64,000 bases of DNA from Psychrobacter sp. Cmf 22.2 (GCF_001921745.1 NZ_MRYA01000009.1:1-64000), one strand, 5' to 3'; shown: positions 1 through 9,278, counted from the stretch's first letter. Notes: a model not told the origin generated them from the sequence alone. Numbers and translations are program-made.

Positions 1-77
1 CCGAACTCAGAAGTGAAACATCGTCGCGCCAATGGTAGTGTGGCTCCGGCCATGTGAGAGTAGGTCATCGTCAGCTC
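1..77 (+). rRNA. rrf: 5S ribosomal RNA, 3' part
   Basis: The window opens inside a 5S rRNA gene. The conserved loop CCGAACTCAGAAGTGAAA and the downstream GGTAGTGTGG and GTGAGAGTAGG segments are typical of bacterial 5S. The 5' part lies outside the window, and the exact 3' end (near the CAGCTCC) is an estimate. It is presumably the end of an rRNA operon read on the plus strand. Confidence 0.93.
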
Positions 78-85
78 CCTATTCC

Positions 86-123
86 AAAAAGCCCCCGACA
101 CATGAGTGTTGGGGGCTTTTTTT
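86..123 (+). terminator. Rho-independent terminator of the rRNA operon
   Basis: GC-rich stem (GCCCCCGACA pairing with TGTTGGGGGC, loop CATGAG) preceded by an A run and followed by seven T. It sits just past the 5S gene. Confidence 0.93.
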
Positions 124-455
124 ATGCATAGAATTTAGTAGTATGGCTGAAACGCAATATGAATTAAAACATGAAAAATATCGGTAGTTTAGCCCTAATA
201 CAGCAGTAGCAAGTAACTAACTATAATAACTATTTAATATTTTCATCTAAAATGATTTGACTTATATCATTATAGCTGATAATTTCAAATATAATCTTTA
301 TCTACAAGTAATAACAATTGCTTTACGTTGTGATAAAAAGTATTGTTTATGTAATAGATTTAGACTAGAATTTTAGGACTATTATATTTTTAGTTTTGTA
401 TATAATTATTGTCCTAAATTTTTCCTCTTCTCACAATTATCAAAAGGAATTGATA
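124..455 (+). other. AT-rich intergenic region upstream of the TRAP operon
   Basis: About 330 bases without a gene between the rRNA terminator and dctP. It is very AT-rich. The only signal I can support is a sigma-70-like promoter (318-346). Confidence 0.6.
318..346 (+). promoter_or_regulatory. Possible sigma-70 promoter for the TRAP operon
   Basis: TTGCTT, a 17-base spacer, then TATTGT, about 110 bases before the dctP start. Inferred from consensus similarity only; AT-rich sequence makes chance matches likely. Confidence 0.35.
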
Positions 456-1514
456 ATGAAGTTAGCTCCTCTTTTTTCAATAGGTGCCTTAGCAGCCATG
501 AGTATCATCGGTTGTTCTAATCAAACATCTGAAAGTACAGATACTCCATCAGTTTCTTCTGAAGAAACCACTGTTTTACGTTTTTCACACTTTTGGCCTG
601 CAACTTCTTCAATCAGTAAAGAAGTATTTGAACCATGGGCCAAACAGATAGAAACAGAGTCTGATGGACGTTTAAAAGTCGAGCTCTATCCTTCCGCTGG
701 TCTTGCTAAAGCTGACGTTACTTATGAGTCTGCTGCAAAGGGTACGATCGATATAGGTTCACAAGCACATGGCTATACCAATGGACGCTTTCCTTTAACT
801 CAAATAACTGAGCTTCCAGGTTTGTCTAACTCAGCCACTCAGATGGGTTGTATGCTACAAACTCTATATGACGATGGTACGCTTGCCAGTGAATACGAAG
901 ATTCACATCTATTATTTATGTATGGTGCTGGACCAGGTTCTTTGCACACTACTGATAAGTTGATTCGTACGCCAGAAGATATGAAAGGTATGCGCATTCG
1001 CAGACCTTCAGCGGTTGCTGGGGATATTATAGAAAGCGCGGGGGCATCACCTGTTGGCTTACCTGCTAACGATATGTACACTTCTCTACAGCGCGGTGTC
1101 GTAGATGGACTTAGTTTCCCATGGGAGGCGGTCACAGCTTTCAAAATTGATGAAATAACTAAATATCATACTAATATTCCTTTTTATAGTTCGGCCCTTA
1201 TGGTTACTATGAACAAAGATAAGTATGAAAGTTTGCCTGATGATTTAAAGCAAGTACTTGATAATAACTCAGGGATGGCGCTTGCCAATAAGGTTGGTGA
1301 AGTGTTCGATAAGCATGATCAATTGGCTATACAAGCTGCTAAAGATAAAGGTGACGAAATCATTGAAATTCCAGACCCTCTTAACGACCCAGCATGGAAA
1401 GGACCACTTGAAGCTGGCACTCAAAAATATCTAAATGACGTTAACGCTTTAGGTTTAGATGCCGATGCTGTGTATGAAAAAGCCAAAGCCGCCAGCGCCG
1501 CCTGCAAAGTCTAA
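456..1514 (+). CDS. dctP: TRAP transporter substrate-binding protein, lipoprotein type
   Basis: Extracytoplasmic solute receptor of a tripartite ATP-independent periplasmic transporter, which delivers an organic acid or similar anion to the DctQM permease. The start at 456 is chosen because AAGGAA lies just upstream and because it gives a clean signal peptide; an in-frame start 60 bases earlier lacks one. The first 20 residues form a hydrophobic segment ending in IIGC, a lipobox, so the mature protein (about 330 residues) should be lipid-anchored rather than freely periplasmic. The rest matches the DctP family, including the middle region with R-x-P and the G-x-S-F-P-W-E segment near the ligand site. 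The substrate cannot be read from the sequence. dctQ follows after 30 bases. Confidence 0.9.
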   Translation: MKLAPLFSIGALAAMSIIGCSNQTSESTDTPSVSSEETTVLRFSHFWPATSSISKEVFEPWAKQIETESDGRLKVELYPSAGLAKADVTYESAAKGTIDIGSQAHGYTNGRFPLTQITELPGLSNSATQMGCMLQTLYDDGTLASEYEDSHLLFMYGAGPGSLHTTDKLIRTPEDMKGMRIRRPSAVAGDIIESAGASPVGLPANDMYTSLQRGVVDGLSFPWEAVTAFKIDEITKYHTNIPFYSSALMVTMNKDKYESLPDDLKQVLDNNSGMALANKVGEVFDKHDQLAIQAAKDKGDEIIEIPDPLNDPAWKGPLEAGTQKYLNDVNALGLDADAVYEKAKAASAACKV

Positions 1515-1544
1515 AAAGTATATCCTATCAGAGGCAGCCCCTTT

Positions 1545-2072
1545 ATGGCATCTTTAAACAACCTCAGCACCCTCATCTCTAGGCTGTGCCAATTTATTGG
1601 CGGCATCAGCCTGGTCATCATCGTTTTAACCACCATGCTAGACGTCATTGCCCGCTACATCTTTAAGCTTACAGGCGGCGAGCTTGGCTTCACCGTCAAA
1701 GGCAGCGTCGAGATTGTCTCCTACTTCATGTTGTTTGCGCTGCTCGCTGCCTTTGCCGCCTTTGTCGAACGCTCACAAATCATCGTCGACGTCTTCACCC
1801 AAAAGATGTCACAAGCCGTCAAAGGCTATATGATGGGCGTATTCATGATAGGCTTTTTTATCATCGGACTCGTCTTCACCTGGGGGTTGTATGAAAGCGC
1901 TATCGATGCCATCGAATTTGGCAAAGTTACCCAAGACCTGCGTATCTCCATGATGCCCATCTATGCCATCAGCGCTTTCTTAAGCTTATTGCTGGCCATA
2001 CGCTCCCTAATCGAATCCATCAACATCTTTAAAACAGGCGAATTCTTTGACGCTGAGGAGACAGGCGCATGA
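1545..2072 (+). CDS. dctQ: TRAP transporter small permease subunit
   Basis: Small membrane subunit (175 residues) that pairs with DctM in the inner membrane. Four hydrophobic segments are visible, with the DctQ-type R-Y-I-F stretch after the first and a charged ending. AGAGGC lies about nine bases before the ATG. Its stop overlaps the dctM start by four bases (ATGA), so the two are probably translationally coupled. Base use differs from dctP: dctQ is rich in C-ending codons (GCC, ATC, GTC), dctP is AT-rich. Confidence 0.9.
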   Translation: MASLNNLSTLISRLCQFIGGISLVIIVLTTMLDVIARYIFKLTGGELGFTVKGSVEIVSYFMLFALLAAFAAFVERSQIIVDVFTQKMSQAVKGYMMGVFMIGFFIIGLVFTWGLYESAIDAIEFGKVTQDLRISMMPIYAISAFLSLLLAIRSLIESINIFKTGEFFDAEETGA

Positions 2073-3358
2073 GTCCAGAAATTATTGGGGCCATCGGCCT
2101 ACTAGTCATGATCCTACTGGTCGTCATACGCGTCCCCGTCGCCCTTGCCATGCTAGGCGTCGGTCTGGTCGGCTTTGGCGCCGTTACCTCCACTGGAGGC
2201 GCCATACAGATGCTCAAAGACATTCCTGTCGACGTCTTAGCAAAGTATGACTTTAGCGCCATACCACTCTTTATCTTAATGGGCGTCTTTGCCACCCACT
2301 CAGGCATGGCTGGCAAACTCTTTGAAGCCACCCGCACCATCTTTGGTGGCGTCAGAGGCAGTCTTGGTATTGCCGGTATCGGCTCCTCTGGTATCTTTGC
2401 CTCCATCTCAGGATCATCCTTAGCCACCGCTTCCACCATGACCAAAGTGGCCCTGCCGCAAATGGAGAAATACGGCTATCAGCCAGGCTTTGCTTGTGGC
2501 ATCTTGGCCGCGGGTGGTACGCTTGGCATCATGATACCGCCCAGTATCGCCTTACTGGTGTACGCCATCCTAACCCAGCAGTCCGTTGGCGACATGTTTA
2601 TCGCAGGCTTTTTGCCTGGCATGCTTGGCATGCTTATGTACTCGATCACTGTCATGATCATGGTACGCTGGAAACCACACCTAGCTCGGCGCGGCGAGTC
2701 AACCTCATGGAAAGCCAAGCTGCTCTCACTGACAGGGTTGATACCGTTCACCTTTATCTTTATTGTGATCATCGCTGGTATCTTCTTTGGTCTGTTTACC
2801 CCAACAGAGGGGGCTGCGGTTGGCGCCTTTGTCTCTTGGGCCTATGCTGCTGTCAAAGGCATGCGTATGGAGGGGCTAAAGCAGTCACTGATTGAAACCT
2901 TGGCGCTGTCTGCGGTGGTGTTCTTTATGCTACTTGGGGCAGAGGCACTCGGTTACTTTGTTTCAGTCTCTCGCCTGTCTTATTCGTTAGCGACGTGGAT
3001 TGGGGGACTTGCGGTCAGTCCGATGATTGTTTTGATCTGTATTTTGTTTATGTACTTTTTACTTGGACTGTTTATGGATGCCCTTGCGATGCTGGTGATT
3101 ACCATTCCGGTGGTGTTTCCGATTATCTTGGCCCTTGGGTTTGATCCGGTGTGGTTTGGGATTATTGCAGTGTTGACGGTGGAGCTTGGTCTTATCACGC
3201 CGCCGATGGGGATGAATATCTTTGTAATTAAGGCGATGGCCCCGCATATCAAGCTATCTGATATGTTTCGAGGGGTGGCACCGTTTATTGTCTCTGATGT
3301 TATTCGCTTGGTTATTCTGGTTGCGTTCCCAGCGGTTTCTTTGGTGCTGCTTGGTTAA
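2069..3358 (+). CDS. dctM: TRAP transporter large permease subunit
   Basis: Large, 12-segment membrane subunit (429 residues) that carries the Na+-coupled transport path. Family features seen: the N-terminal VIRVPVALA stretch, the glycine/serine-rich GSSGIFASISGSS motif, the LGIMIPPSI motif, and the C-terminal LGLITPPMGMN motif. Length is normal. It is the last gene of the operon, followed 50 bases later by a terminator. Codon use switches inside the gene: up to about 2880 it prefers C-ending codons, after that T- and G-ending codons (ATT, GTG, TTG). The substrate is unknown. Confidence 0.92.
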   Translation: MSPEIIGAIGLLVMILLVVIRVPVALAMLGVGLVGFGAVTSTGGAIQMLKDIPVDVLAKYDFSAIPLFILMGVFATHSGMAGKLFEATRTIFGGVRGSLGIAGIGSSGIFASISGSSLATASTMTKVALPQMEKYGYQPGFACGILAAGGTLGIMIPPSIALLVYAILTQQSVGDMFIAGFLPGMLGMLMYSITVMIMVRWKPHLARRGESTSWKAKLLSLTGLIPFTFIFIVIIAGIFFGLFTPTEGAAVGAFVSWAYAAVKGMRMEGLKQSLIETLALSAVVFFMLLGAEALGYFVSVSRLSYSLATWIGGLAVSPMIVLICILFMYFLLGLFMDALAMLVITIPVVFPIILALGFDPVWFGIIAVLTVELGLITPPMGMNIFVIKAMAPHIKLSDMFRGVAPFIVSDVIRLVILVAFPAVSLVLLG

Positions 3359-3408
3359 GAGAGTAGTTCAGCTCAGTAGCAAAATCTAGAGAAGAGCTGT
3401 TTTTATTG

Positions 3409-3441
3409 GCCATATCGTTATTATAACGGTATGGCTTTTTT
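3409..3441 (+). terminator. Terminator of the TRAP operon
   Basis: Twelve-base stem (GCCATATCGTTA pairing with TAACGGTATGGC, one G-T pair) followed by six T. Confidence 0.85.
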
Positions 3442-3643
3442 ACGAGTACAATATAAGCTTAATAAGCTTACGTATTCAACTTGTCATTTAAAGGACTCAA
3501 AGATTAATGTTAGTATAATATTCCTACGCTATACACTATCTTAGACCTACTAAGTACAAGATATTGTCGTATTAGTGCTTACTATTATAAGAATGCAGTA
3601 GATGTAGTAAACTGGAGAGCTAAAATTTTAAGTAGAGACCGTT

Positions 3644-4690
3644 ATGGCAGTTGATTTTAGTAATACTTTAATAGTTGCAATATCTGCAACCGCATTATTC
3701 GATTTATCAGAATCTGAAAATTATTTGTTACAGTTATTGCAGCAGCAACCTAATAGCGCGGTCAAAGAGTTTCGTGATTACATGGCAGCACGTGAAAATG
3801 ATGAGTTGAATACTGGTGCAGGCTATCCACTTATTAAGGTATTACTCAATCTAAATAACTACAATCAACCACCAACAGATTTAGATGTTGAAGCACCTTT
3901 AGTAGAAGTTGTTATTGTCTCAAAAAGTAGTCCTGATACTGGTATTCAAGTGCTCAATGCCATACGCGCTCATGGACTAAATATATCGCGCTCAGCTTTT
4001 ATTTCTGGAAGTCCGGTCGCACCTTACATTGCTGATTTCAAAGTAGACCTGTTTTTGACTACCAATCGTAACGATGCACAACAGGTTGCAGATGCCAATA
4101 TCTGTGCTTGTGCAATACTTGATGCCACTCCTGTGAATACTTATGAGCTTGATACTGAGCAGTTGCGTATTGCTTTTGACGGTGACGCCGTATTGTTTGA
4201 TGATTCAGGAGAGTTGCTATATAAGCAAAAGGGTTTACAGGCATTCCATGAGCGTGAAGCTCGGATGCATGACCTGCCTATTGAAAAAGGCCCTTATGCT
4301 GAACTGTTAATTAAGCTTTCAAGCTTACAAGAACGTTTACCAGCACGGCTGAATCATTGTCCAATAAAAATTGCACTAGTGACAGCTCGTAATGCACCCG
4401 CTGACTTACGCGCTATTAAGACGCTACGTGAGTGGGGCGTAGATGTTGATATGGCGTTTTTCTTAGGTGGACTTGAAAAAACAGCAGTACTCAAGACTTT
4501 TGCACCGCATATCTTTTTTGATGATTCAATTCAGCATATTGATGCTGCTCGTCGCTTTGTGCCTACTGCACTGGTGCCTTACCACTCAACGTCTTTATTA
4601 CATGCTAACAGTTATTTAACTGCCACTAAAAATACTCCACTATTATCCTTTACCTCTACGCAGCCTGTTATTTCTTCTGCAGACCATTAA
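3644..4690 (+). CDS. 5'-nucleotidase (cytosolic type, PF06189-like)
   Basis: Predicted to remove the 5' phosphate from nucleoside monophosphates in the cytosol. The 348 residues match the bacterial 5'-nucleotidase family related to eukaryotic cytosolic 5'-nucleotidase I: an N-terminal part with FSNTLIVAISATALFDL, a central IAFDGDAVLF aspartate motif of HAD-like type, and a late FFDDSIQHI motif that would complete the metal site. Length fits the family. AGAGA precedes the ATG. The gene stands alone after the TRAP terminator and is followed after 26 bases by the rhomboid gene, possibly co-transcribed. Substrate preference is not visible. Confidence 0.82.
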   Translation: MAVDFSNTLIVAISATALFDLSESENYLLQLLQQQPNSAVKEFRDYMAARENDELNTGAGYPLIKVLLNLNNYNQPPTDLDVEAPLVEVVIVSKSSPDTGIQVLNAIRAHGLNISRSAFISGSPVAPYIADFKVDLFLTTNRNDAQQVADANICACAILDATPVNTYELDTEQLRIAFDGDAVLFDDSGELLYKQKGLQAFHEREARMHDLPIEKGPYAELLIKLSSLQERLPARLNHCPIKIALVTARNAPADLRAIKTLREWGVDVDMAFFLGGLEKTAVLKTFAPHIFFDDSIQHIDAARRFVPTALVPYHSTSLLHANSYLTATKNTPLLSFTSTQPVISSADH

Positions 4691-4716
4691 CTTAAAACTA
4701 AATGAAAGGACTAAAG

Positions 4717-5322
4717 ATGAATGGGCGACAAGTGTCAGCGTTAGTTGTGGTTCGACTTAAGCAGGTTATTGGCTTATATGCTTTTGTACTTGTACCGATG
4801 TGGGGTATGTTTTTTCTAAATGAATTTGCATTATTTGGACTGTGGAATATTTTTGGTATCGTGCCACGTACGTTAGACATAGGCAGCATGATCGGTATAT
4901 TTGCTTCATGGACAATGCATGGTAATCTTGCCCATCTATTGGGTAATACGTTGACGTTGTTGCAGATTTTATTTTTGTTTGGGCTTTTTGAAAACAATGC
5001 TTATCGTACAGTACTTAAATTGGTTGTCGCATCAGGGCTAATCACATGGGTTATTGGTTCGCCATTATCCATACATATCGGCGCCTCAGGCCTTTGTTTT
5101 GCCATGCTTGGGTTTATGATAGGAGGCGCTTTATTTGCCAAGCGTTGGGGTTACTTATTGGCTTGTATAATCATGGGAACAGGTTATTGGCTCATTATCA
5201 AGCAAGGCCTGATGCCACAGTCTGGTATCTCTTTCGCAGCGCACTTTGGCGGTTTATGTGCAGGTTTGCTACTAGGAGCAAACTCAAAGCATCACTATAC
5301 AAGTATGACCGTTCGTGGCTAA
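4717..5322 (+). CDS. Rhomboid family intramembrane serine protease
   Basis: Membrane-embedded serine protease that cuts transmembrane substrates. The start at 4717 has AAAGGA six bases upstream; an in-frame ATG at 4702 has none. The 201 residues carry about six membrane segments. The expected motifs are in order: HGNLAHLLGN (residues 68-77), the catalytic GASG serine (Ser124) and the catalytic histidine in AAHFGG (His176), so the dyad is complete. It is short, with no extra cytosolic domain. Its stop overlaps the tail of the opposite-strand gene by a few bases. Targets are unknown. Confidence 0.88.
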   Translation: MNGRQVSALVVVRLKQVIGLYAFVLVPMWGMFFLNEFALFGLWNIFGIVPRTLDIGSMIGIFASWTMHGNLAHLLGNTLTLLQILFLFGLFENNAYRTVLKLVVASGLITWVIGSPLSIHIGASGLCFAMLGFMIGGALFAKRWGYLLACIIMGTGYWLIIKQGLMPQSGISFAAHFGGLCAGLLLGANSKHHYTSMTVRG

Positions 5323-5864
5323 GCTTTATCAGAGCATATACTGGTAAAAAGTAACTCATCCTTTGCCAAGTCTCGCCATGCAGTTGTTTGCCTCACATGC
5401 TCATCGATTGTAAGCGTACTACCTTTTTCCGGTAGTACATAATCTGCACGTGCAGGAGCATTACAATCTATAACTTGTGGGACTTTTTGTACACTTCTAC
5501 GTCTTTCAAACAAATATAAATTGACCAAATATATGTCTGAGTTATCCGCCTGTACGCTCGCATTATCAACATCTGCTGCTATAAAGCGTAATATTTGCGG
5601 TTTAGCATAAGACCATGGACGAAACCATTCTGTACTTTCAGCTGTTTTAACAACGGTGACACCTTCAGGAAGCTTAGCGACTTGCTGATGGTACCAGTTA
5701 TATTCTTGATGTATTTGAAAAGCAAATATGCCAACAGCGGCAAATAAAGGAATGAGCCATTTTGGAGCACGCTTTCCTGCCAACTTACTAAGGTGAGTTA
5801 TGATAAGTGCCAACCCAGCCATACCAAATGCAGCAGCTATGGTAGCGATAAACTCAAAAAGCAT
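5319..5864 (-). CDS. Conserved membrane protein of unknown function
   Basis: I do not recognise this 181-residue protein. It has two hydrophobic segments near the N-terminus (residues 5-25 and 35-50), with a Lys/Arg-rich link between them, then a soluble part of about 130 residues that would face the periplasm if the two segments form a hairpin. That part holds two cysteines near the end. AAGGA lies six bases before the ATG. It ends tail-to-tail with the rhomboid gene with an overlap of four bases; no functional link follows from that. Confidence 0.6.
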   Translation of the reverse strand: MLFEFIATIAAAFGMAGLALIITHLSKLAGKRAPKWLIPLFAAVGIFAFQIHQEYNWYHQQVAKLPEGVTVVKTAESTEWFRPWSYAKPQILRFIAADVDNASVQADNSDIYLVNLYLFERRRSVQKVPQVIDCNAPARADYVLPEKGSTLTIDEHVRQTTAWRDLAKDELLFTSICSDKA

Positions 5865-5989
5865 AAAATTTCCTTAATACATAGATATAGTCATAGAGTT
5901 TTATAACGATAGGATAAAAAAATCACTCACAAGCAACTGCTGCCTGTGAGCGATATATAGTAATAAAAGATATACCATCATACGTAAGC

Positions 5990-7858
5990 TTAGTGGTCTA
6001 TTGCACCACCTGCACCACGTGGAGAACGTACACTTTCAACCAATTCTTGAATGTGTAATGGTGGTGCTTTAGTAGCATAAGATACTGCGAATGCTACTGC
6101 AAAGTTGATTAAGGCACCAATAGCACCAAATGATAACGGCGAAATACCAAACAACCAGTATTCGGCGGTATCAGGGAAGTTAGCAGTACCACTGACAAAG
6201 AACCAGCCTTTGAATACAAAGATATATACGAGCGTACTGATAAGACCCGCTAACATACCAAAGATTGCACCTAAATTATTGATACGTTTGGAGAAAATGC
6301 CCATCATAAGTGCAGGGAATAGCGAAGCACCAGCGATACCGAAGGCTAAAGCGACCACCTGTGCTGCAAAACCTGGTGGATTTAGGCCAAGCCATGTAGC
6401 AACAACGATTGCAACAGCCATTGAGATACGTGCGGCTAACAATTCGCCCTTATCAGTAATATTTGGATTTAGGTTGCGTTTGATTAAGTCATGGCTGATT
6501 GCAGATGAGATTGCAAGTAGTAGACCAGCGGCTGTTGACAAGGCTGCTGCCAAACCACCTGCTGCAATAAGACCAATAACCCATGGTGGAAGCTGAGCGA
6601 TTTCTGGGTTAGCAAGTACTAAGATATCAGCATTAACATCAAGCTCATTACCTGACCAACCAGCATCGGCGAAGCGACCATCAACTTCTGCATCATGTGC
6701 AGTACGAGCGGCATCAACAGCTGCTGTCGCTGCGGCAACATCACCACCTTCAGCTTCAGCTGTGTTAAGTGCTAACTGGGCTGCTCCCAAACCACTGTCG
6801 TTATATAATTGAATACGACCATCGTTGTTTAAATCATTGTACTTAATAAGACCTGTATCTTCCCATGTTCTCATCCAATCAGGACGCTGCTCATAGGTAA
6901 GGGCAGGCTGATCGACACCTTGTGGATAAACAGTATCGATTAAGTTTAAACGTGCCATTGCACCTACCGCAGGGGCAGTGAAATATAGCAAAGAGATAAA
7001 TACCAAAGTCCAACCAGCAGTCCAACGTGCATCAGCTACTTTAGGAACTGTGAAGAAACGAATAATAACGTGTGGTAGGCCTGCTGTACCAATCATAAGT
7101 GATAGGGTAAATAAGACCATATTAAGCTTATTAGGCACATCGGCAGTATAAGCAGTAAAACCAAGATCAGTAACGACCTGATCAAGCTTCGTTAAGATAG
7201 GAATACCTGACTCTGCATGAGTTGAGAACAGACCCAGACCTGGAATTGGATTACCTGTTAGCTCAAGTGAGATAAAGACTGCTGGAATGGTATAAGCAAT
7301 CATCAGAACGACGTACTGAGCCACCTGCGTGTAAGTAATACCTTTCATACCACCTAATACCGCGTAGAAGAATACGACAACAGCAGCAATCAGCAGGCCG
7401 GTTGTGTTTTCTACTTCTAAGAAGCGTGAGAAGGCAACACCAGCACCAGTCATCTGACCGATAACATACGTGGTTGAGGCGACGATCAAACAAACAACTG
7501 CAATCATAGCAGCAGTTTTTGAATAAAAGCGATCGGCAATAAAGTCAGGAACCGTAAACTTACCAAACTTACGTAAATAAGGCGCTAAAAGCATGGCAAG
7601 TAGAACGTAACCGCCAGTCCAGCCCATTAAGTAAGTTGATGCGCCGTAACCGCCCGCTGCAATCAAACCTGCCATTGAAATAAAAGAAGCAGCACTCATC
7701 CAGTCAGCTGCTGTAGCCATACCGTTTACAACAGGATGGACACCGCCACCTGCAACATAGAACTCACTGGTGGTTCCAGCACGTGCCCAAATTGCAATAC
7801 CAAAGTATAGAGCAAAAGATAGGCCTACAAAAATAATATTGATAGTAAATTGACTCAT
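5990..7858 (-). CDS. Sodium:solute symporter, large subunit (VC_2705-type)
   Basis: Na+-driven importer of the SSS family, probably for a small carboxylate. The 622 residues give about 13 membrane segments with family landmarks near the start (SEFYVAGGGV, GMATAADWMSAASFISMAG). It is called VC_2705-type rather than ActP because the gene just upstream encodes the DUF4212 small subunit found with this subfamily, and because of a long soluble insert around residues 325-410. That insert carries an EF-hand-like loop (NDLNNDGRIQ, near residue 341) and an alanine-rich helix. GAGGA precedes the start, and only three bases separate it from the small subunit gene. Substrate is uncertain (acetate, propionate or similar). 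Confidence 0.85.
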   Translation of the reverse strand: MSQFTINIIFVGLSFALYFGIAIWARAGTTSEFYVAGGGVHPVVNGMATAADWMSAASFISMAGLIAAGGYGASTYLMGWTGGYVLLAMLLAPYLRKFGKFTVPDFIADRFYSKTAAMIAVVCLIVASTTYVIGQMTGAGVAFSRFLEVENTTGLLIAAVVVFFYAVLGGMKGITYTQVAQYVVLMIAYTIPAVFISLELTGNPIPGLGLFSTHAESGIPILTKLDQVVTDLGFTAYTADVPNKLNMVLFTLSLMIGTAGLPHVIIRFFTVPKVADARWTAGWTLVFISLLYFTAPAVGAMARLNLIDTVYPQGVDQPALTYEQRPDWMRTWEDTGLIKYNDLNNDGRIQLYNDSGLGAAQLALNTAEAEGGDVAAATAAVDAARTAHDAEVDGRFADAGWSGNELDVNADILVLANPEIAQLPPWVIGLIAAGGLAAALSTAAGLLLAISSAISHDLIKRNLNPNITDKGELLAARISMAVAIVVATWLGLNPPGFAAQVVALAFGIAGASLFPALMMGIFSKRINNLGAIFGMLAGLISTLVYIFVFKGWFFVSGTANFPDTAEYWLFGISPLSFGAIGALINFAVAFAVSYATKAPPLHIQELVESVRSPRGAGGAIDH

Positions 7859-7861
7859 GCT

Positions 7862-8122
7862 CTATTCCTCGTCTACGCCATATTGTTTATCTAATTTATT
7901 CATACGCCATGCGTAAAAGAAAATTAAAATGATAAATATTGCAATAGATCCTTGTTGAGCGAACCAAAAACCTAAATCAGTACCGCCAATTTTGATACCT
8001 ACTAATAATGGACGCAATAAGATTGCAAAACCATAGGAACATAGGGCCCAGACGACTAGACTACCTAAAATAAGACGGACATTGGCACGCCAATAACCGG
8101 ATGGGTCGTTGTGGTTTTCCAT
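7862..8122 (-). CDS. Sodium:solute symporter small subunit, DUF4212
   Basis: Small membrane partner of the symporter encoded immediately downstream. The start at 8122 is chosen because AAGGAG stands seven bases upstream; an earlier in-frame ATG lacks a site. The 86 residues contain a YWRANVRLI segment followed by two membrane spans, the DUF4212 pattern, and end in a charged tail (RMNKLDKQYGVDEE). The gap to the large subunit is three bases, so the two are surely one operon. Its role in transport is inferred from the consistent pairing in this family. Confidence 0.87.
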   Translation of the reverse strand: MENHNDPSGYWRANVRLILGSLVVWALCSYGFAILLRPLLVGIKIGGTDLGFWFAQQGSIAIFIILIFFYAWRMNKLDKQYGVDEE

Positions 8123-9120
8123 AGGACAACTCCTTTTGCCTGACATAAATACAAGATTAATGATTGATTTTTAACAAGTCATTGTGGTTTAGCGTATATT
8201 GTCCAAATCTATAGCGTTTATAACGTAAGCATAGATCTATACAATACAAGGGACTAAAACAGAATGACCAATCAATATAACCAATCAAAAACTACCAACA
8301 ACATGAACACGTTCGAAACAGCTTTTCATAACATTAAAATCTTATAAAAGACATAACAACCTGTGTAATACTGCTGATAATACAACGTAACTTATAAATT
8401 TAAGGGAGGTTTATATAAAATAACGCTCCGTCGTTTTTATCTAACCTTTTTAAAGTTTTATGTATCTGACGTCTTTTAACTTGAGTCTAGAATATATAAA
8501 GTTAACAGTACAATTTAAGTTTTAAATAAGTCTATGGTTAATTAGGCAATATTATTATAATTATGAAGCTTAACCTCTTAATTACTGTTATTTATACATA
8601 TGCGTTTTATATTTGTTGTCATAAGAAAAATGTATATATGAATTGTACAAAACAATGAAAACAGTACATCTGCTATAAAAGTCAAATAATTGTCTTACTA
8701 TTATTAAACTGGTTAGTCATAAACTTATTAGGAATATATACAATATTTATCCAATTAACAATAAATAAATGTAAATTACTTATTGTAACTAAATGTTTAT
8801 TTAACAGAAACCTAACATAACTCCCTGTGCTTATTAGCGTGAAAATGATTGTTTACCTATCGTTATATGCCAAAAAAGGACAAATTTCATTGACATCTTA
8901 ATATTTATATTCGCTTTACGCCATTTATTTTAGAAATAAATTACCTTGAGTAGTAATGCAGGTTGATAGTAGGCATCCAAATAGTGATAATTTAATCAAA
9001 CCCGTTGTATAGCTAAGAGATGTATTTACCATTTAAGCTTATTGTCTCCTAACTCATCAGCGTAAAAGAGCCAAAATGCTTATAGTAAGTTAAAATGTAG
9101 ATACAGAAGAGCTGGGTTCA
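8123..9120. other. Long gene-free AT-rich region between divergent transporters
   Basis: About 1 kb with no credible coding frame on either strand, between the symporter operon (minus) and the amino-acid symporter (plus). It must hold both promoters, but I cannot pick them with confidence because the sequence is so AT-rich. No repeat family, tRNA or known riboswitch core was seen. A GGGAGG at 8403-8408 has no usable reading frame after it. Confidence 0.6.
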
Positions 9121-9278
9121 GTTACAGTTTAGGTAACGAATAAAAGCGTTTTGAAGAATGATCGAAGATAACCTTCGTAGTAACGGTTACTAATAGTGTC
9201 CCGCTATAGATTTTAAGATAGCGTCAACTATGAGACCATCGGGCAAAATATAAGCTTATGATGCAAGTGACAGCATCA
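9121..9278 (+). promoter_or_regulatory. Candidate structured leader with five consecutive hairpins
   Basis: Five short stem-loops follow one another just before the symporter gene: GTTAC/GTAAC (9121-9137), CGAAG/CTTCG (9163-9177), TAGTAAC/GTTACTA with a one-base centre (9178-9192), CGCTAT/ATAGCG (9202-9223) and TGATGC/GCATCA (9259-9278). The last ends about 13 bases before the ribosome site. The arms are seen directly. That they form in RNA or bind a ligand is inference. The third could instead be a protein operator, being a nearly perfect DNA palindrome. Confidence 0.45.

Noticed and set aside
5990-7858. ActP acetate permease call for the large symporter
   Set aside because: The DUF4212 small subunit and the long insert point to the VC_2705-type group. 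A simple ActP label would be too specific.
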